A stretch of DNA of 23,546 bases from a virus. A program made the position numbers and the translations under genes. The notes under the pieces are model-generated. The model had not been told where the DNA came from, did not search any database, and worked only from the letters and a program-made list of their open reading frames with translations. The DNA is taken from IMG/VR virus record IMGVR_UViG_3300047323_000163, positions 1 through 23,546 of that record; one strand, given 5' to 3'. Shown here one piece after another: positions 1 to 6,435 of this stretch (its first letter is position 1; every line of letters begins with the position of its first letter).

Positions 1-2
1 CC

Positions 3-209
3 GCGCTTGAAATGGTCGTGACGCACAACATCCTGTTGGGTGCCATGCGGCGGATAGTCGACGGTCGAGTGTCCAAGTACGTGAGTCAGTACACGTACGA
101 GGAATGCGTGTCCTTCCTGAAGGACGGGCCCGAACACGCGGATTTCGATGCGGACTCGGCTGATCAGGTAATGCAGGTTGCCACGCTCGGAGAGGTGGTC
201 TACGGATGA
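3..209 (+). CDS. Hypothetical protein, probably 5'-truncated by the window edge
   Basis: The reading frame is open from the window edge to a TGA at 207-209. The first ATG is at position 12, but the few bases before it hold no ribosome site, so the visible 65 to 68 residues are probably the C-terminal part of a longer protein or a gene whose leader lies outside. The sequence is mixed helical, with a basic stretch near the start (MRRIVDGR) and an acidic C-terminal half (DFDADSAD). I recognise no family. Its stop overlaps the start of the next gene as ATGA, which points to one operon with translational coupling. I do not assign a function. Confidence 0.55.
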   Translation, partial: ALEMVVTHNILLGAMRRIVDGRVSKYVSQYTYEECVSFLKDGPEHADFDADSADQVMQVATLGEVVYG

Positions 210-388
210 CCGCCTACCAGGAAGGCGATTACGTCTACATCCTGCGCGAGGACGGCACGGTATTGACGGCCGGACGCGTCAAGAGGCAGCGGCCGGACGG
301 CCGTTACAAGGTGAGGAAGGCCGGACGGAGTCAGGTGGTCACCGTCCCGTCTGAACGGCTGGCCATTCATCCGCAGAACGGTTGGTAG
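206..388 (+). CDS. Small basic hypothetical protein, possible SH3-like beta barrel
   Basis: This 60-residue protein starts at an ATG overlapping the previous stop by four bases (ATGA), with GGAGAGG about nine bases upstream as ribosome site. It is rich in short alternating beta-type segments (GDYVYILRED, GTVLTAGRVK, GRYKVRKAG, QVVTVPSERL) and is strongly basic, which is compatible with a small SH3- or KOW-like fold that binds nucleic acid or protein. That fold is inference from pattern only. It is the last gene before a strong hairpin at 406-432, so it closes an operon coming from the left. No known family was recognised. Confidence 0.65.
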   Translation: MTAYQEGDYVYILREDGTVLTAGRVKRQRPDGRYKVRKAGRSQVVTVPSERLAIHPQNGW

Positions 389-405
389 CGAGCGCTTTTA
401 GTGAG

Positions 406-432
406 GGCCGGGACATTGACGCTGTCCCGGCC
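406..432 (+). terminator. Hairpin terminator after the first small-gene operon
   Basis: A perfect 10-bp stem (GGCCGGGACA with TGTCCCGGCC) encloses a 7-base loop and is followed by TTCGCTAT rather than a clean T-tract. It lies 17 bases past the stop at 386-388. GC-rich stems with weak T-tracts are common actinobacterial and actinophage terminators. Confidence 0.7.
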
Positions 433-467
433 TTCGCTATGGACGCTCGGACGAGGGGAGATTGAGC

Positions 468-653
468 GTGAAAAAGGTGATTGAGGTCGTGCACTGCGAT
501 GCCTGCGACAAGAAAGGCGAAGAGCGGGACGCGACAACCGCGCTTTCAGTAGCGGGTGACTCGTGGGACCTGTGCGACGAGCACGGAGAGAAGTTCCGCG
601 CCTACTTCGAGGCCCTGTTCAGCAAGACGACGACCAATGCGGCTGCCGCGTAA
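468..653 (+). CDS. Small zinc-ribbon-like protein
   Basis: I chose the GTG at 468 because GAGGGGAG ends seven bases before it; a TTG at 462 in the same frame would leave a single base of spacing. The 61-residue product carries a CDAC pair near residue 10 and a second metal-type pair, CDEH, near residue 37 after WDL. This CxxC...CxxH layout is that of the small zinc-ribbon proteins common in actinobacteria and their phages. The C-terminal end is a helix followed by an alanine run. It sits 17 bases before the DUF3987 gene and probably shares its transcript. Zinc binding is inferred from the cysteine pattern; partner and role are unknown. Confidence 0.7.
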   Translation: MKKVIEVVHCDACDKKGEERDATTALSVAGDSWDLCDEHGEKFRAYFEALFSKTTTNAAAA

Positions 654-670
654 GAGAGGGAACACACCAC

Positions 671-2092
671 ATGTCTAAGGCTTTTGAGTCTATGAAGTAC
701 GGCCCGATCGGTGAGGCTGTGACCAATGCGATGCCGCACACGGAGGCGGACCCGATAGGCGTGCTCGCGTCCACGCTGGCCGTGTTCTCGTCGGCCCTGA
801 ATGGCCGAGTCATCATGGAAGGGGGCAGGCCGGCCGTCGTGTGGACGGTCCTTGTCGGCAAGAGTGCGCTTGGTCGGAAGGGCACCGCGAAGCGGACGGC
901 TGACCGCATCCTGGCCCCGTCCATCGGCGGATTCATGCACTCCCGCACATACGCGGGTGTCACTTCCGGGCCGTCCCTGGTGAACATGCTCTACACGCTG
1001 GAGATGGACTCGCCACGCTCGGAGATGGGGCAGGACGGTCGGGCCCTGATCGTGGAAGAGGAGTGGTCGTCCGTACTGAAGCGGTCGCGTCGCTGCCCCA
1101 CCTTCAGTCAGCAGCTCCGCTCGGCGTGGGACGGGTCCCCGATCTCGAACACCACCAAGAAGGGCATCCAGGAAGTACCGCAACCCCTGCTGGGCATGCA
1201 CGCGCACATCACGCCCGGTGAGTGGGCGAAGTACGTCTCGGCGACCGAGGCCCTGGGCGGCAGCTTCAACAGGTACCTACCGGTCATGGTGGAGCGCTCG
1301 AAGATGCTCCCGTACAACCACAAGGCCAAGATCGGTGAGACCAAGGCCCTGTCGGACGCCTACCACTGGGCACTGCGAGAGCAGAGGGTGATCTCGTTCT
1401 CGGCCGACGCGGGGCGTCGCTATGACGAGCTGCGGGCCATCATCGAGGACCGCATGGCGGAGATGCCCGAGCACCTGTCGTGCTACATGGAGCGGTCGGC
1501 CGAACAGGTGGCCCGTGTCGCTGCCGTATTCACGGCCGCCGAGAAGAAGACGAAGATCAACCGGAAGGCTCTTGAGGCCGCCTGGGCTTTCGTCTCGTAC
1601 TCCATGGCCAGTGTCGAGAAGCTGGTTATGGACGCGTCGACCGCTTCGCAGAAGGCAGTCAAGACGGTCCCGGACATGATCCGCGAGAAGCTGGAGATGT
1701 ACGGGGGCGAGGCCACCTCGACGCTTCTCCTGCGGTCGCTCGGTACGCGGGTTACGGCTGCGAGCCTGAAGGCCATGGTTGCCGATATGCCGGACGTGGA
1801 AGTGACCACGGAGAGGACGGCTGGCCGTGGCCGTCCCGCGACGGTCTATCGCCTGGTCGAGGTCGAGGCCGAGGAGGTCACGCCCGAGGAGCAGCCGCAG
1901 CCGGTTGTGGAGGTGAAGACGGCGGCCGTCAAGGCGCCCAAGCGGAAGGCCGCCACGAAGCCTCGTCTGTCGGTCGTCGGCACCACCGACCAGCCGGTAA
2001 AGGTGACCAGGTCGGGAGCGAAGAAGACCACCGTTCCCGCGAAGGCTTCCGCTTCTGACCCGCTGGAAGCCGCACTGGCCGCGCTCTTCTGA
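671..2092 (+). CDS. DUF3987-family P-loop-like protein, probable replication-associated ATPase
   Basis: The 473-residue product starts at the ATG at 671, with GAGAGGG ten bases upstream; a longer open frame back to 563 overlaps the previous gene and is not used. Landmarks of the DUF3987 family appear in order: a glycine/lysine loop VLVGKSALGRKGTAKR, a GVTSGPSL segment, an acidic VEEEWSSVLKRS strand, LRSAWDGSPI, then HITPGEW followed by a GGSFNRYLPVMVERS box. Near residues 350-415 is a segment resembling a winged helix. The last 65 or so residues are a Lys/Ala/Pro-rich linker ending in a short hydrophobic tip, DPLEAALAALF. The family is related to the helicase-like half of primase/helicase proteins on mobile elements, so a role in phage DNA replication is likely but unproven. 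The stop overlaps the next start by one base (TGATG). Confidence 0.8.
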   Translation: MSKAFESMKYGPIGEAVTNAMPHTEADPIGVLASTLAVFSSALNGRVIMEGGRPAVVWTVLVGKSALGRKGTAKRTADRILAPSIGGFMHSRTYAGVTSGPSLVNMLYTLEMDSPRSEMGQDGRALIVEEEWSSVLKRSRRCPTFSQQLRSAWDGSPISNTTKKGIQEVPQPLLGMHAHITPGEWAKYVSATEALGGSFNRYLPVMVERSKMLPYNHKAKIGETKALSDAYHWALREQRVISFSADAGRRYDELRAIIEDRMAEMPEHLSCYMERSAEQVARVAAVFTAAEKKTKINRKALEAAWAFVSYSMASVEKLVMDASTASQKAVKTVPDMIREKLEMYGGEATSTLLLRSLGTRVTAASLKAMVADMPDVEVTTERTAGRGRPATVYRLVEVEAEEVTPEEQPQPVVEVKTAAVKAPKRKAATKPRLSVVGTTDQPVKVTRSGAKKTTVPAKASASDPLEAALAALF

Positions 2093-3558
2093 TGAGCCAC
2101 AACCTGAGAGCGCACCCCGAGGGGCGCTTGCAGTGCACCGCTTGCCGGGCTGCATTCCTGACGAAGGAGTCGGCCCGGCTTTCTGGTGCCTCGTGCCCTG
2201 GATTCCCGGTGGCGCACGGCCACCAATACGAGCGTGAGCACGTCATCTACCCCTTCTCCTACAACCGAGGAGACGGGTACGGGCCTGACCGCTTGTGCGA
2301 CGTAATCGGCTGCGAACAGTGCGTAGGCCATGCCTGCGACTGCGACGTATGCGCCCAACGACTTGAAATCCCGAGCCTGCGAATCCTCATGGATAACCAC
2401 GACGTAGGCCGTGCCCGATCTATCAACTGGGAGATGGAAGACATGGAAAACGACCTCAAGAGCAAGCTGGCCGGCGTCAAGCACGGCGACTACGTGAGCG
2501 CTTCCGGTGTGGACACCCGAGGGCACAAGGTGACCCGCGTTGGCTTCCTGCTGTGGGAGCCGAAGGAGGTCAAGGCGCAGCGCGAGGGGGTCTCGGTCAA
2601 GGCGTGGCGAGTGTTCGTGGGCGACCAGAACCAGGACGCCACGGACCGTTCAACCTGGGTCACCATGTTCGGAGACACCGGAACGATCGAGCTGCTGACC
2701 ACCGACCCGAACGGGATCGAGTGGCAGGACACCGAGCTGCGGGCCTGCGTTTCATCGGCGGTCATCCTGTTCGGAGGCAAGGCCGGGAAGAACAGCTCGG
2801 GACCGAGCAAGGCTGTAAAGGTGCGCATCGCCTACACCGATAGTGGCGCGTACGTGCTGACCGACCTGGAGACGCGGGAAGAGGTCGCCACCCTTCGCCT
2901 TCAGTCTCGGGTCTGGTGGGCGGCGATGCCCGATGACCACTACAAGGCCATGGACGCTGACGGTTTCAAGGCCGCGATCCGCGGTCATGGCCCGGCCCTG
3001 GTCGAGGACGACGACGAGCACCAGGACCAGGGCGAGACGCCCGCTCCCGAGTGGGAGAAGCGCAAGATGGGGGACTTCGTGAGCTGGGGAGGTGCCCCCA
3101 GGTACTTCCGCTACGGCGGTCTCGCGAAGCGCAAGGCGCATGCTGACGGCTCCATGGTCCGTGTCCGGTGGGCGGAGTCGCGGTTCGGCATGAACAAGCT
3201 GGTCGACGTGTACACGAACGAGGTTCTTGACGAGGTACACACTGCCTCGAACATCTGGGCCGTCCCTGCCACCGACGAGGAAATAGTGGCCCTGCCGCCG
3301 CTGGTCGAACTGCCGGACGCTCGCCCTGACTACTCGCTTCCGCCCGAGGAGCGGAACGAGGGCCTGGTGGACGAGGACGACCAGGAGGAAGAGGAGTACA
3401 TCGAGCCTCGGAAGCCGATCCGCTCGGGTGTCCTCTTCGAAGGCTGGCTCGGGGAGAAGGACGAGACGGGGGGATTCAAGGTGTGGGACAACGCCCGCAA
3501 GCGGTTGATCGGCTGGTTGAGCGCCGACTACAGCATGTTCCGCCCGATCGGAGCGTGA
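2092..3558 (+). CDS. Large hypothetical protein with cysteine-rich N-terminus
   Basis: This 488-residue protein begins at an ATG sharing one base with the preceding TGA, so it is probably translationally coupled to the DUF3987 gene. Residues 1-90 are cysteine-rich: CTAC near residue 15, a cysteine in SCPGF, and a cluster CEQC, CDCDVC near residues 74-87, consistent with zinc sites. The rest is made of short beta-rich modules, with two similar-looking motifs, GDYVSASG near 130 and GDFVSWGG near 325, separated by very acidic linkers (DEDDQEEEEY near 425). An internal in-frame ATG at 2443 has GGGAG nine bases upstream and could give a shorter product lacking the cysteine domain. I recognise no family and assign no function; operon position suggests a partner of the replication gene. 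Confidence 0.75.
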   Translation: MSHNLRAHPEGRLQCTACRAAFLTKESARLSGASCPGFPVAHGHQYEREHVIYPFSYNRGDGYGPDRLCDVIGCEQCVGHACDCDVCAQRLEIPSLRILMDNHDVGRARSINWEMEDMENDLKSKLAGVKHGDYVSASGVDTRGHKVTRVGFLLWEPKEVKAQREGVSVKAWRVFVGDQNQDATDRSTWVTMFGDTGTIELLTTDPNGIEWQDTELRACVSSAVILFGGKAGKNSSGPSKAVKVRIAYTDSGAYVLTDLETREEVATLRLQSRVWWAAMPDDHYKAMDADGFKAAIRGHGPALVEDDDEHQDQGETPAPEWEKRKMGDFVSWGGAPRYFRYGGLAKRKAHADGSMVRVRWAESRFGMNKLVDVYTNEVLDEVHTASNIWAVPATDEEIVALPPLVELPDARPDYSLPPEERNEGLVDEDDQEEEEYIEPRKPIRSGVLFEGWLGEKDETGGFKVWDNARKRLIGWLSADYSMFRPIGA

Positions 3559-3587
3559 CCTTGTCTCCTCTCCTCATGCCCCGGAAG

Positions 3588-3613
3588 CGCCCCTCACGAC
3601 TCGTGCAGGGGCG
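3588..3613 (+). terminator. Hairpin terminator after the 488-residue gene
   Basis: CGCCCCTCACG pairs with CGTG, a bulged C, and AGGGGCG, leaving a 3-base loop, followed by TTATTCGTCT. It begins 30 bases past the stop of the gene ending at 3558. It probably ends the 468-3558 operon. Confidence 0.65.
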
Positions 3614-3663
3614 TTATTCGTCTCTGGCCACGAAGTGGCGAGACGGGGTTTGGAAGGACTGAC

Positions 3664-3707
3664 CCCGTACTGAATACGGGCCCCCGGACGCGCGCCGGCC
3701 GGGGGCC
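3664..3707 (+). terminator. Double hairpin upstream of the secreted-protein gene
   Basis: Two adjacent stems share two bases. CCCGTA/TACGGG occupies 3664-3680 with a 5-base loop. GGCCCCCGG/CCGGGGGCC occupies 3679-3707 and is followed by TTTGCC. The second stem looks like an intrinsic terminator. Because the stems share G3679 and G3680 they cannot both be complete, an arrangement also seen in attenuators. It lies 100 bases before the next start codon. Whether it ends the upstream operon or regulates the next gene cannot be told. Confidence 0.5.
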
Positions 3708-3806
3708 TTTGCCATGCCCGAAAGGGGGCGGAGTGGCGAGAGCGCCACCAAGTCGGACCCGCGTCCGACCAACACCAAACACATCAAGCATGGAGACAGA
3801 AACATC

Positions 3807-4268
3807 ATGAGCAAGGGCAAGTGGATCGCTGGCGGAATCGTCGCCCTGGTCGTCATCGGTGCCGCTGCGGGCGGTAACGATGACTCCTCCAAGCCGAAGG
3901 CGGACAAGCCCGCGGTGGTCCAGTCGGCTACGCCGAAGGCCACCCACAAGGCCAAGCCGAAGGCGGCCCCGAAGTCGGTCAAGGAGCAGTTCGCGGCCTT
4001 CGTCGCCAAGCACGGCACCCCGACCGAGGTTGCTGCGGTCAAGCACGTCACGAAGGTCCAGGGCGGCGACGAGATCAACAACATCTTGGACACGGCCGAC
4101 GTCTACACCGACTACTCGGGCGGGATGTTCGGCCCGCACGGCAACGACGGCAAGCTGATCGCTTCGGCGTTCGCCGACTGGCAGAAGAGCCGGGGCAAGT
4201 CGAGTGACAACGGCCTGGTGACCGTGTACGACAAGGACGCCGAGACCCTGTCCAACGGCAAGTTCTAG
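3807..4268 (+). CDS. Small secreted or membrane-anchored protein
   Basis: The start is the ATG at 3807, with GGAGA ten bases upstream; an open frame back to 3714 lacks a ribosome site and starts inside the hairpin region. The 153-residue product opens with MSKGKW and a hydrophobic stretch (residues 6-21, ending GAAAGG), giving one N-terminal membrane anchor or signal sequence. A Lys/Ala/Pro-rich low-complexity linker spans about residues 25-60, then a folded domain of about 90 residues rich in D, G and Y. No lipobox cysteine is present. Hairpins on both sides (3664-3707 and 4283-4310) make it a separate transcription unit. This design suits a protein displayed outside the host membrane, for example an exclusion factor, but that is inference and I recognise no family. 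Confidence 0.7.
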   Translation: MSKGKWIAGGIVALVVIGAAAGGNDDSSKPKADKPAVVQSATPKATHKAKPKAAPKSVKEQFAAFVAKHGTPTEVAAVKHVTKVQGGDEINNILDTADVYTDYSGGMFGPHGNDGKLIASAFADWQKSRGKSSDNGLVTVYDKDAETLSNGKF

Positions 4269-4282
4269 TCCGCGAGGCTGTC

Positions 4283-4310
4283 AGCGGGGGCCGGTAGGCT
4301 GGCCCCCGCT
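4283..4310 (+). terminator. Strong terminator after the secreted-protein gene
   Basis: A perfect 10-bp stem, AGCGGGGGCC with GGCCCCCGCT, has an 8-base loop and is followed by TTTCGG. It starts 14 bases after the stop at 4266-4268 and ends 18 bases before the GTG of the next gene, so that gene must rely on read-through or on a promoter within the hairpin region. Confidence 0.8.
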
Positions 4311-4328
4311 TTCGGCGTAGGAGCAACA

Positions 4329-4679
4329 GTGAACGAACCGGTCCCCGCTCTCGGGTATGTCCGCGTCAACAATCCGCGGGCGCTCACCGAGTCCGAACGG
4401 CAGCGGAACAGCATCAACGCTTGGGCCTCTCGCACTGGGCACCTGATGGTCGGCTGGGTCGAGGACATCTGGGTACCCGGTACAGGCGGGAACGAAGCGG
4501 GCCTCGAAGAGCTGCTGGACCGTGTCCGAAGCGGTGAGGCAGCAGTGATCGCGGTTGAGGAGATCCACCGCGTTAGCCGCAAGGTTGTTGTGGTCAGGGA
4601 ATGGATGGCCCGCCTTGAGGAGGCCGGCGGCCGGTGTGAGGCGACAGGACCCGCCGAGCCGTACAGGCGCACGGTCTGA
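4329..4679 (+). CDS. Serine-recombinase N-terminal-like protein, catalytic Ser replaced
   Basis: This 116-residue protein starts at a GTG with AGGAG five bases upstream. Its whole length matches the shape of a serine resolvase/invertase catalytic domain: GYVRV at residues 9-13, a QxxxINAWA-type helix followed by GH near 25-38, a VEDxxxPGT turn at 44-52, LEELLDRVRSGE at 59-70, and HRVSR at 80-84, equivalent to the DRLSR arginine motif. The residue after YVRV, where the nucleophilic serine should be, is Asn14, and the arginine usual after the SGT turn is also missing. There is no DNA-binding or large-serine-integrase C-terminal region. It is therefore probably catalytically dead and may act as a regulator or dimerisation partner, or be a remnant. 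Strong terminator hairpins flank it. Confidence 0.65.
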   Translation: MNEPVPALGYVRVNNPRALTESERQRNSINAWASRTGHLMVGWVEDIWVPGTGGNEAGLEELLDRVRSGEAAVIAVEEIHRVSRKVVVVREWMARLEEAGGRCEATGPAEPYRRTV

Positions 4680-4700
4680 TCGAATCGCCCTTGAAACGAG

Positions 4701-4738
4701 AAAAAGGCCCACCCCCATTAACGGGGGTGGGCCTTTTT
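4701..4738. terminator. Bidirectional intrinsic terminator between convergent arms
   Basis: A 16-bp perfect stem runs from a five-A run through GGCCCACCCCC, with a six-base loop (ATTAAC), to the complementary arm and seven Ts. The A-run on one side and T-run on the other make it a classical rho-independent terminator in both directions. It ends the + strand genes (last stop 4679) and the late - strand operon (last stop 4803). Confidence 0.95.
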
Positions 4739-4802
4739 TTATTGGTCCACTTTTGACATGGACATTATTTCATTCTCTCACTCCGAAGCGGACCCCTCCG
4801 CC

Positions 4803-5102
4803 TCAGTACTGGGCAGGCGTACTCGCCTGGTCGGCCGACACATCGGCCGTCTTCTCCGCTGCGATGGCCTCAAGTGCCTTCTGTGCAGCCGCAGCACGGT
4901 CCCAGGGGGACGGCGCGGCCAGCGCGGCAGCAGTCTTGGTGTTCTCGTGCCGCTGGGCAACCTCACTCACACCAAACAGAGCCGCGGCAGTGGCCACAAG
5001 GCCCTCCCACGGGATGTCAGGGAAGAGGAACGCGGCCAGCGGCACAGCCGCCGCAGCGATACCGACGATGCGGACAGCGTGCTTCGAGATGAATTCATTC
5101 AT
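4803..5102 (-). CDS. Putative holin
   Basis: The ATG at 5102 has GGAG six bases upstream; a TTG two codons earlier overlaps that ribosome site and is rejected. The 99-residue protein has a short polar start (MNEFISKH), then two hydrophobic segments at about residues 10-28 and 33-50 separated by PDIPWE, and a long charged alanine-rich cytoplasmic tail containing SEVAQRHE. Size, two helices and position 23 bases after the endolysin, as the last late gene, fit a class II-type actinophage holin that permeabilises the membrane and releases the lysin. The call rests on topology and context and not on a signature motif. Confidence 0.75.
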   Translation of the reverse strand: MNEFISKHAVRIVGIAAAAVPLAAFLFPDIPWEGLVATAAALFGVSEVAQRHENTKTAAALAAPSPWDRAAAAQKALEAIAAEKTADVSADQASTPAQY

Positions 5103-5125
5103 TCGCAACTCCAGTCAGGAAAAGG

Positions 5126-5968
5126 TCACTTGCACTGAGACTTGGCCGACGCCGTGGCAGTCGACTTCGGCTTGGTGCTCGTCTTGGGCTTGGTGGTCGC
5201 CTTCGGCGTCGAGCTGGCCTTCGGCGTGGAGGCCGGCACGGTCACCTTTTGGCCCGGCTGGATCACGTTGGCGTCCTTGATCCCAGAGTTGAGACCGAGG
5301 ACAACAGCAATGGACACACCCGCACTGGCAGCGATCAGGCCGAGCGTCTGACCCGCCTTCACGGTCACCACCTTCGTCTTCGAGGTGCTGGGCTTGGCGT
5401 GCGCTGCGGTCGAGCTGGTCACCGGAGCCGACGCCTTCGCGGCGTAGTGGAAGCCGGTCTTGCCCTTCAGCGCAGGGTCAGCGGTCGTGATGCCTTCCGT
5501 GTACTTCGGCAGGCCGTACCCGTAGGTGTTTGCGTCCCGACGCTTACGCGTCCGCACATAAACCCCGTTGCCTTCCGGGGAACCGTCGACGTTCGTATTG
5601 CCTTCCACGGTCGTAATCGTGTCGGCATCGAAGGCAACGCAAATCCCGGTGTGCGTCCCACCGTCCTTGCCGAAAAAGACCTGACTGCCGATAGCCGGGT
5701 ACTCGGAGAACCGACCCTTCTGCCGGAACCAGTTCACGCCGTAGGCGCAGGACGCGGAGCGCGGGAACAGGTCAGCGACTCCAGCCTTGAGCGCCACCCA
5801 CGAAACGAAGAGGGCGCACCACGGGTACTCACCCGCGCTCACCCATGCCATTCCGGGGACCTGATCGGCGTACTTCTCGTGGTTGTTCCAGTGGCCGTTC
5901 GAGAAGCCTTCCTTGTAGCCCTTCTCGGCCTTCGCGATACTCAGTACCTTCGCAGCCTGACTCGCCAT
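5126..5968 (-). CDS. Endolysin with CHAP peptidase domain and LysM domain
   Basis: The 280-residue product starts at an ATG with AGGAGG a few bases upstream. Residues 1 to about 175 form a CHAP amidase/endopeptidase domain: Cys51 in PWCALFVSWV, His106 in THTG and Glu122 in VEGNTN fit the Cys-His-Glu/Asn catalytic set. Residues 200-245 are a LysM peptidoglycan-binding domain (VVTVKAGQTL ... VIQPGQKVTVP). After it comes a 35-residue Thr/Lys/Pro/Ser tail ending SQCK, which is unusual. There is no signal peptide, so release should depend on the holin encoded next. The CHAP domain is collinear with that of the tail protein at 7111-8091, down to GYGLP at about residue 150, so the two are paralogues. 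A terminator-like hairpin sits just before its ribosome site. Confidence 0.93.
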   Translation of the reverse strand: MASQAAKVLSIAKAEKGYKEGFSNGHWNNHEKYADQVPGMAWVSAGEYPWCALFVSWVALKAGVADLFPRSASCAYGVNWFRQKGRFSEYPAIGSQVFFGKDGGTHTGICVAFDADTITTVEGNTNVDGSPEGNGVYVRTRKRRDANTYGYGLPKYTEGITTADPALKGKTGFHYAAKASAPVTSSTAAHAKPSTSKTKVVTVKAGQTLGLIAASAGVSIAVVLGLNSGIKDANVIQPGQKVTVPASTPKASSTPKATTKPKTSTKPKSTATASAKSQCK

Positions 5969-5987
5969 GTCGTCTCCTCCTTGGCAT

Positions 5988-6014
5988 AAAAAAGAAGGTC
6001 GGCATGGCCGACCT
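5988..6014 (-). terminator. Intrinsic terminator just upstream of the endolysin
   Basis: On the - strand, AGGTCGGC, loop CAT, GCCGACCT is followed by TCTTTTTT. The T-tract ends 19 bases before the endolysin ATG, with the ribosome site between. The arrangement leaves no room for a promoter, so the endolysin probably depends on read-through, or the hairpin protects an upstream 3' end. Confidence 0.8.
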
Positions 6015-6114
6015 CAGTTTTGGGGTATTCTTTTTCGAATTCTTCAGCTCGCGGCGTGGCGTCTCCGGGTGTAGCCTTAAAGGGAGTGCGTAGACGAAGG
6101 GAGGGCATTCGACT

Positions 6115-6429
6115 ATGAACATGGCCGCCCTTTGGATCATCCTTTGCGCCTCCCTGATAGGCGCAGTTTCAGCATTGTGGGTAACCCTCTCTAGAGGGAT
6201 TCGCCACTCTCGCCAACTGACAGTACTAATGGGAACAGCAATGGTGGTTAGGCACTTGAAGGTCCGCCAATTGATCTCAGATACGCCGACTGCTGAAGAG
6301 GCGAGGGAAGCCGAAGAATCTCTCAAGAGGGTGGATGAACTTACCTGGCAGATAAACAAGTCTCTGACTGAACACCTCCAGCGCAGCCCAGAGGAGCAAA
6401 GGGTGCCCGAGAGCCCTGATCACAAGTGA
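6115..6429 (+). CDS. Small membrane protein, moron-like, gene 1 of 2
   Basis: The ATG at 6115 has GGGAGGG about nine bases upstream. The 104-residue product has one N-terminal membrane helix (residues 3-24, rich in A, I, L, W), then a basic segment, RGIRHSRQ, and a mostly charged helical tail (AEEAREAEESLKRVDEL). It is encoded against the surrounding late genes. Codons such as CTA, AGA, AGG, GTA and ATA are more frequent than in the virion genes, which hints at separate origin. It is followed six bases later by another membrane-protein gene, so the two form a cassette. No family was recognised; host-membrane action such as exclusion is speculation from topology and placement. Confidence 0.65.
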   Translation: MNMAALWIILCASLIGAVSALWVTLSRGIRHSRQLTVLMGTAMVVRHLKVRQLISDTPTAEEAREAEESLKRVDELTWQINKSLTEHLQRSPEEQRVPESPDHK

Positions 6430-6435
6430 GGGTCA

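Noticed and set aside
563-670. N-terminal extension of the DUF3987 gene to 563
   Set aside because: The extension overlaps the zinc-ribbon gene in another frame, is Arg-rich shadow sequence and lacks a ribosome site; the ATG at 671 has one.
1277-2155. 292-codon - strand frame opposite the DUF3987 gene
   Set aside because: Gly/Arg/Leu-rich shadow; the + strand frame has clear family motifs and a ribosome site.
4753-4781. TTGACA at 4753-4758 as a -35 box of a promoter after the bidirectional terminator
   Set aside because: At 17 or 18 bases downstream the hexamers are TCTCAC or CTCACT, not -10-like, and the + strand downstream has no gene. The surrounding GTCCA/TGGAC inverted repeat is only 5 bp and may be chance.
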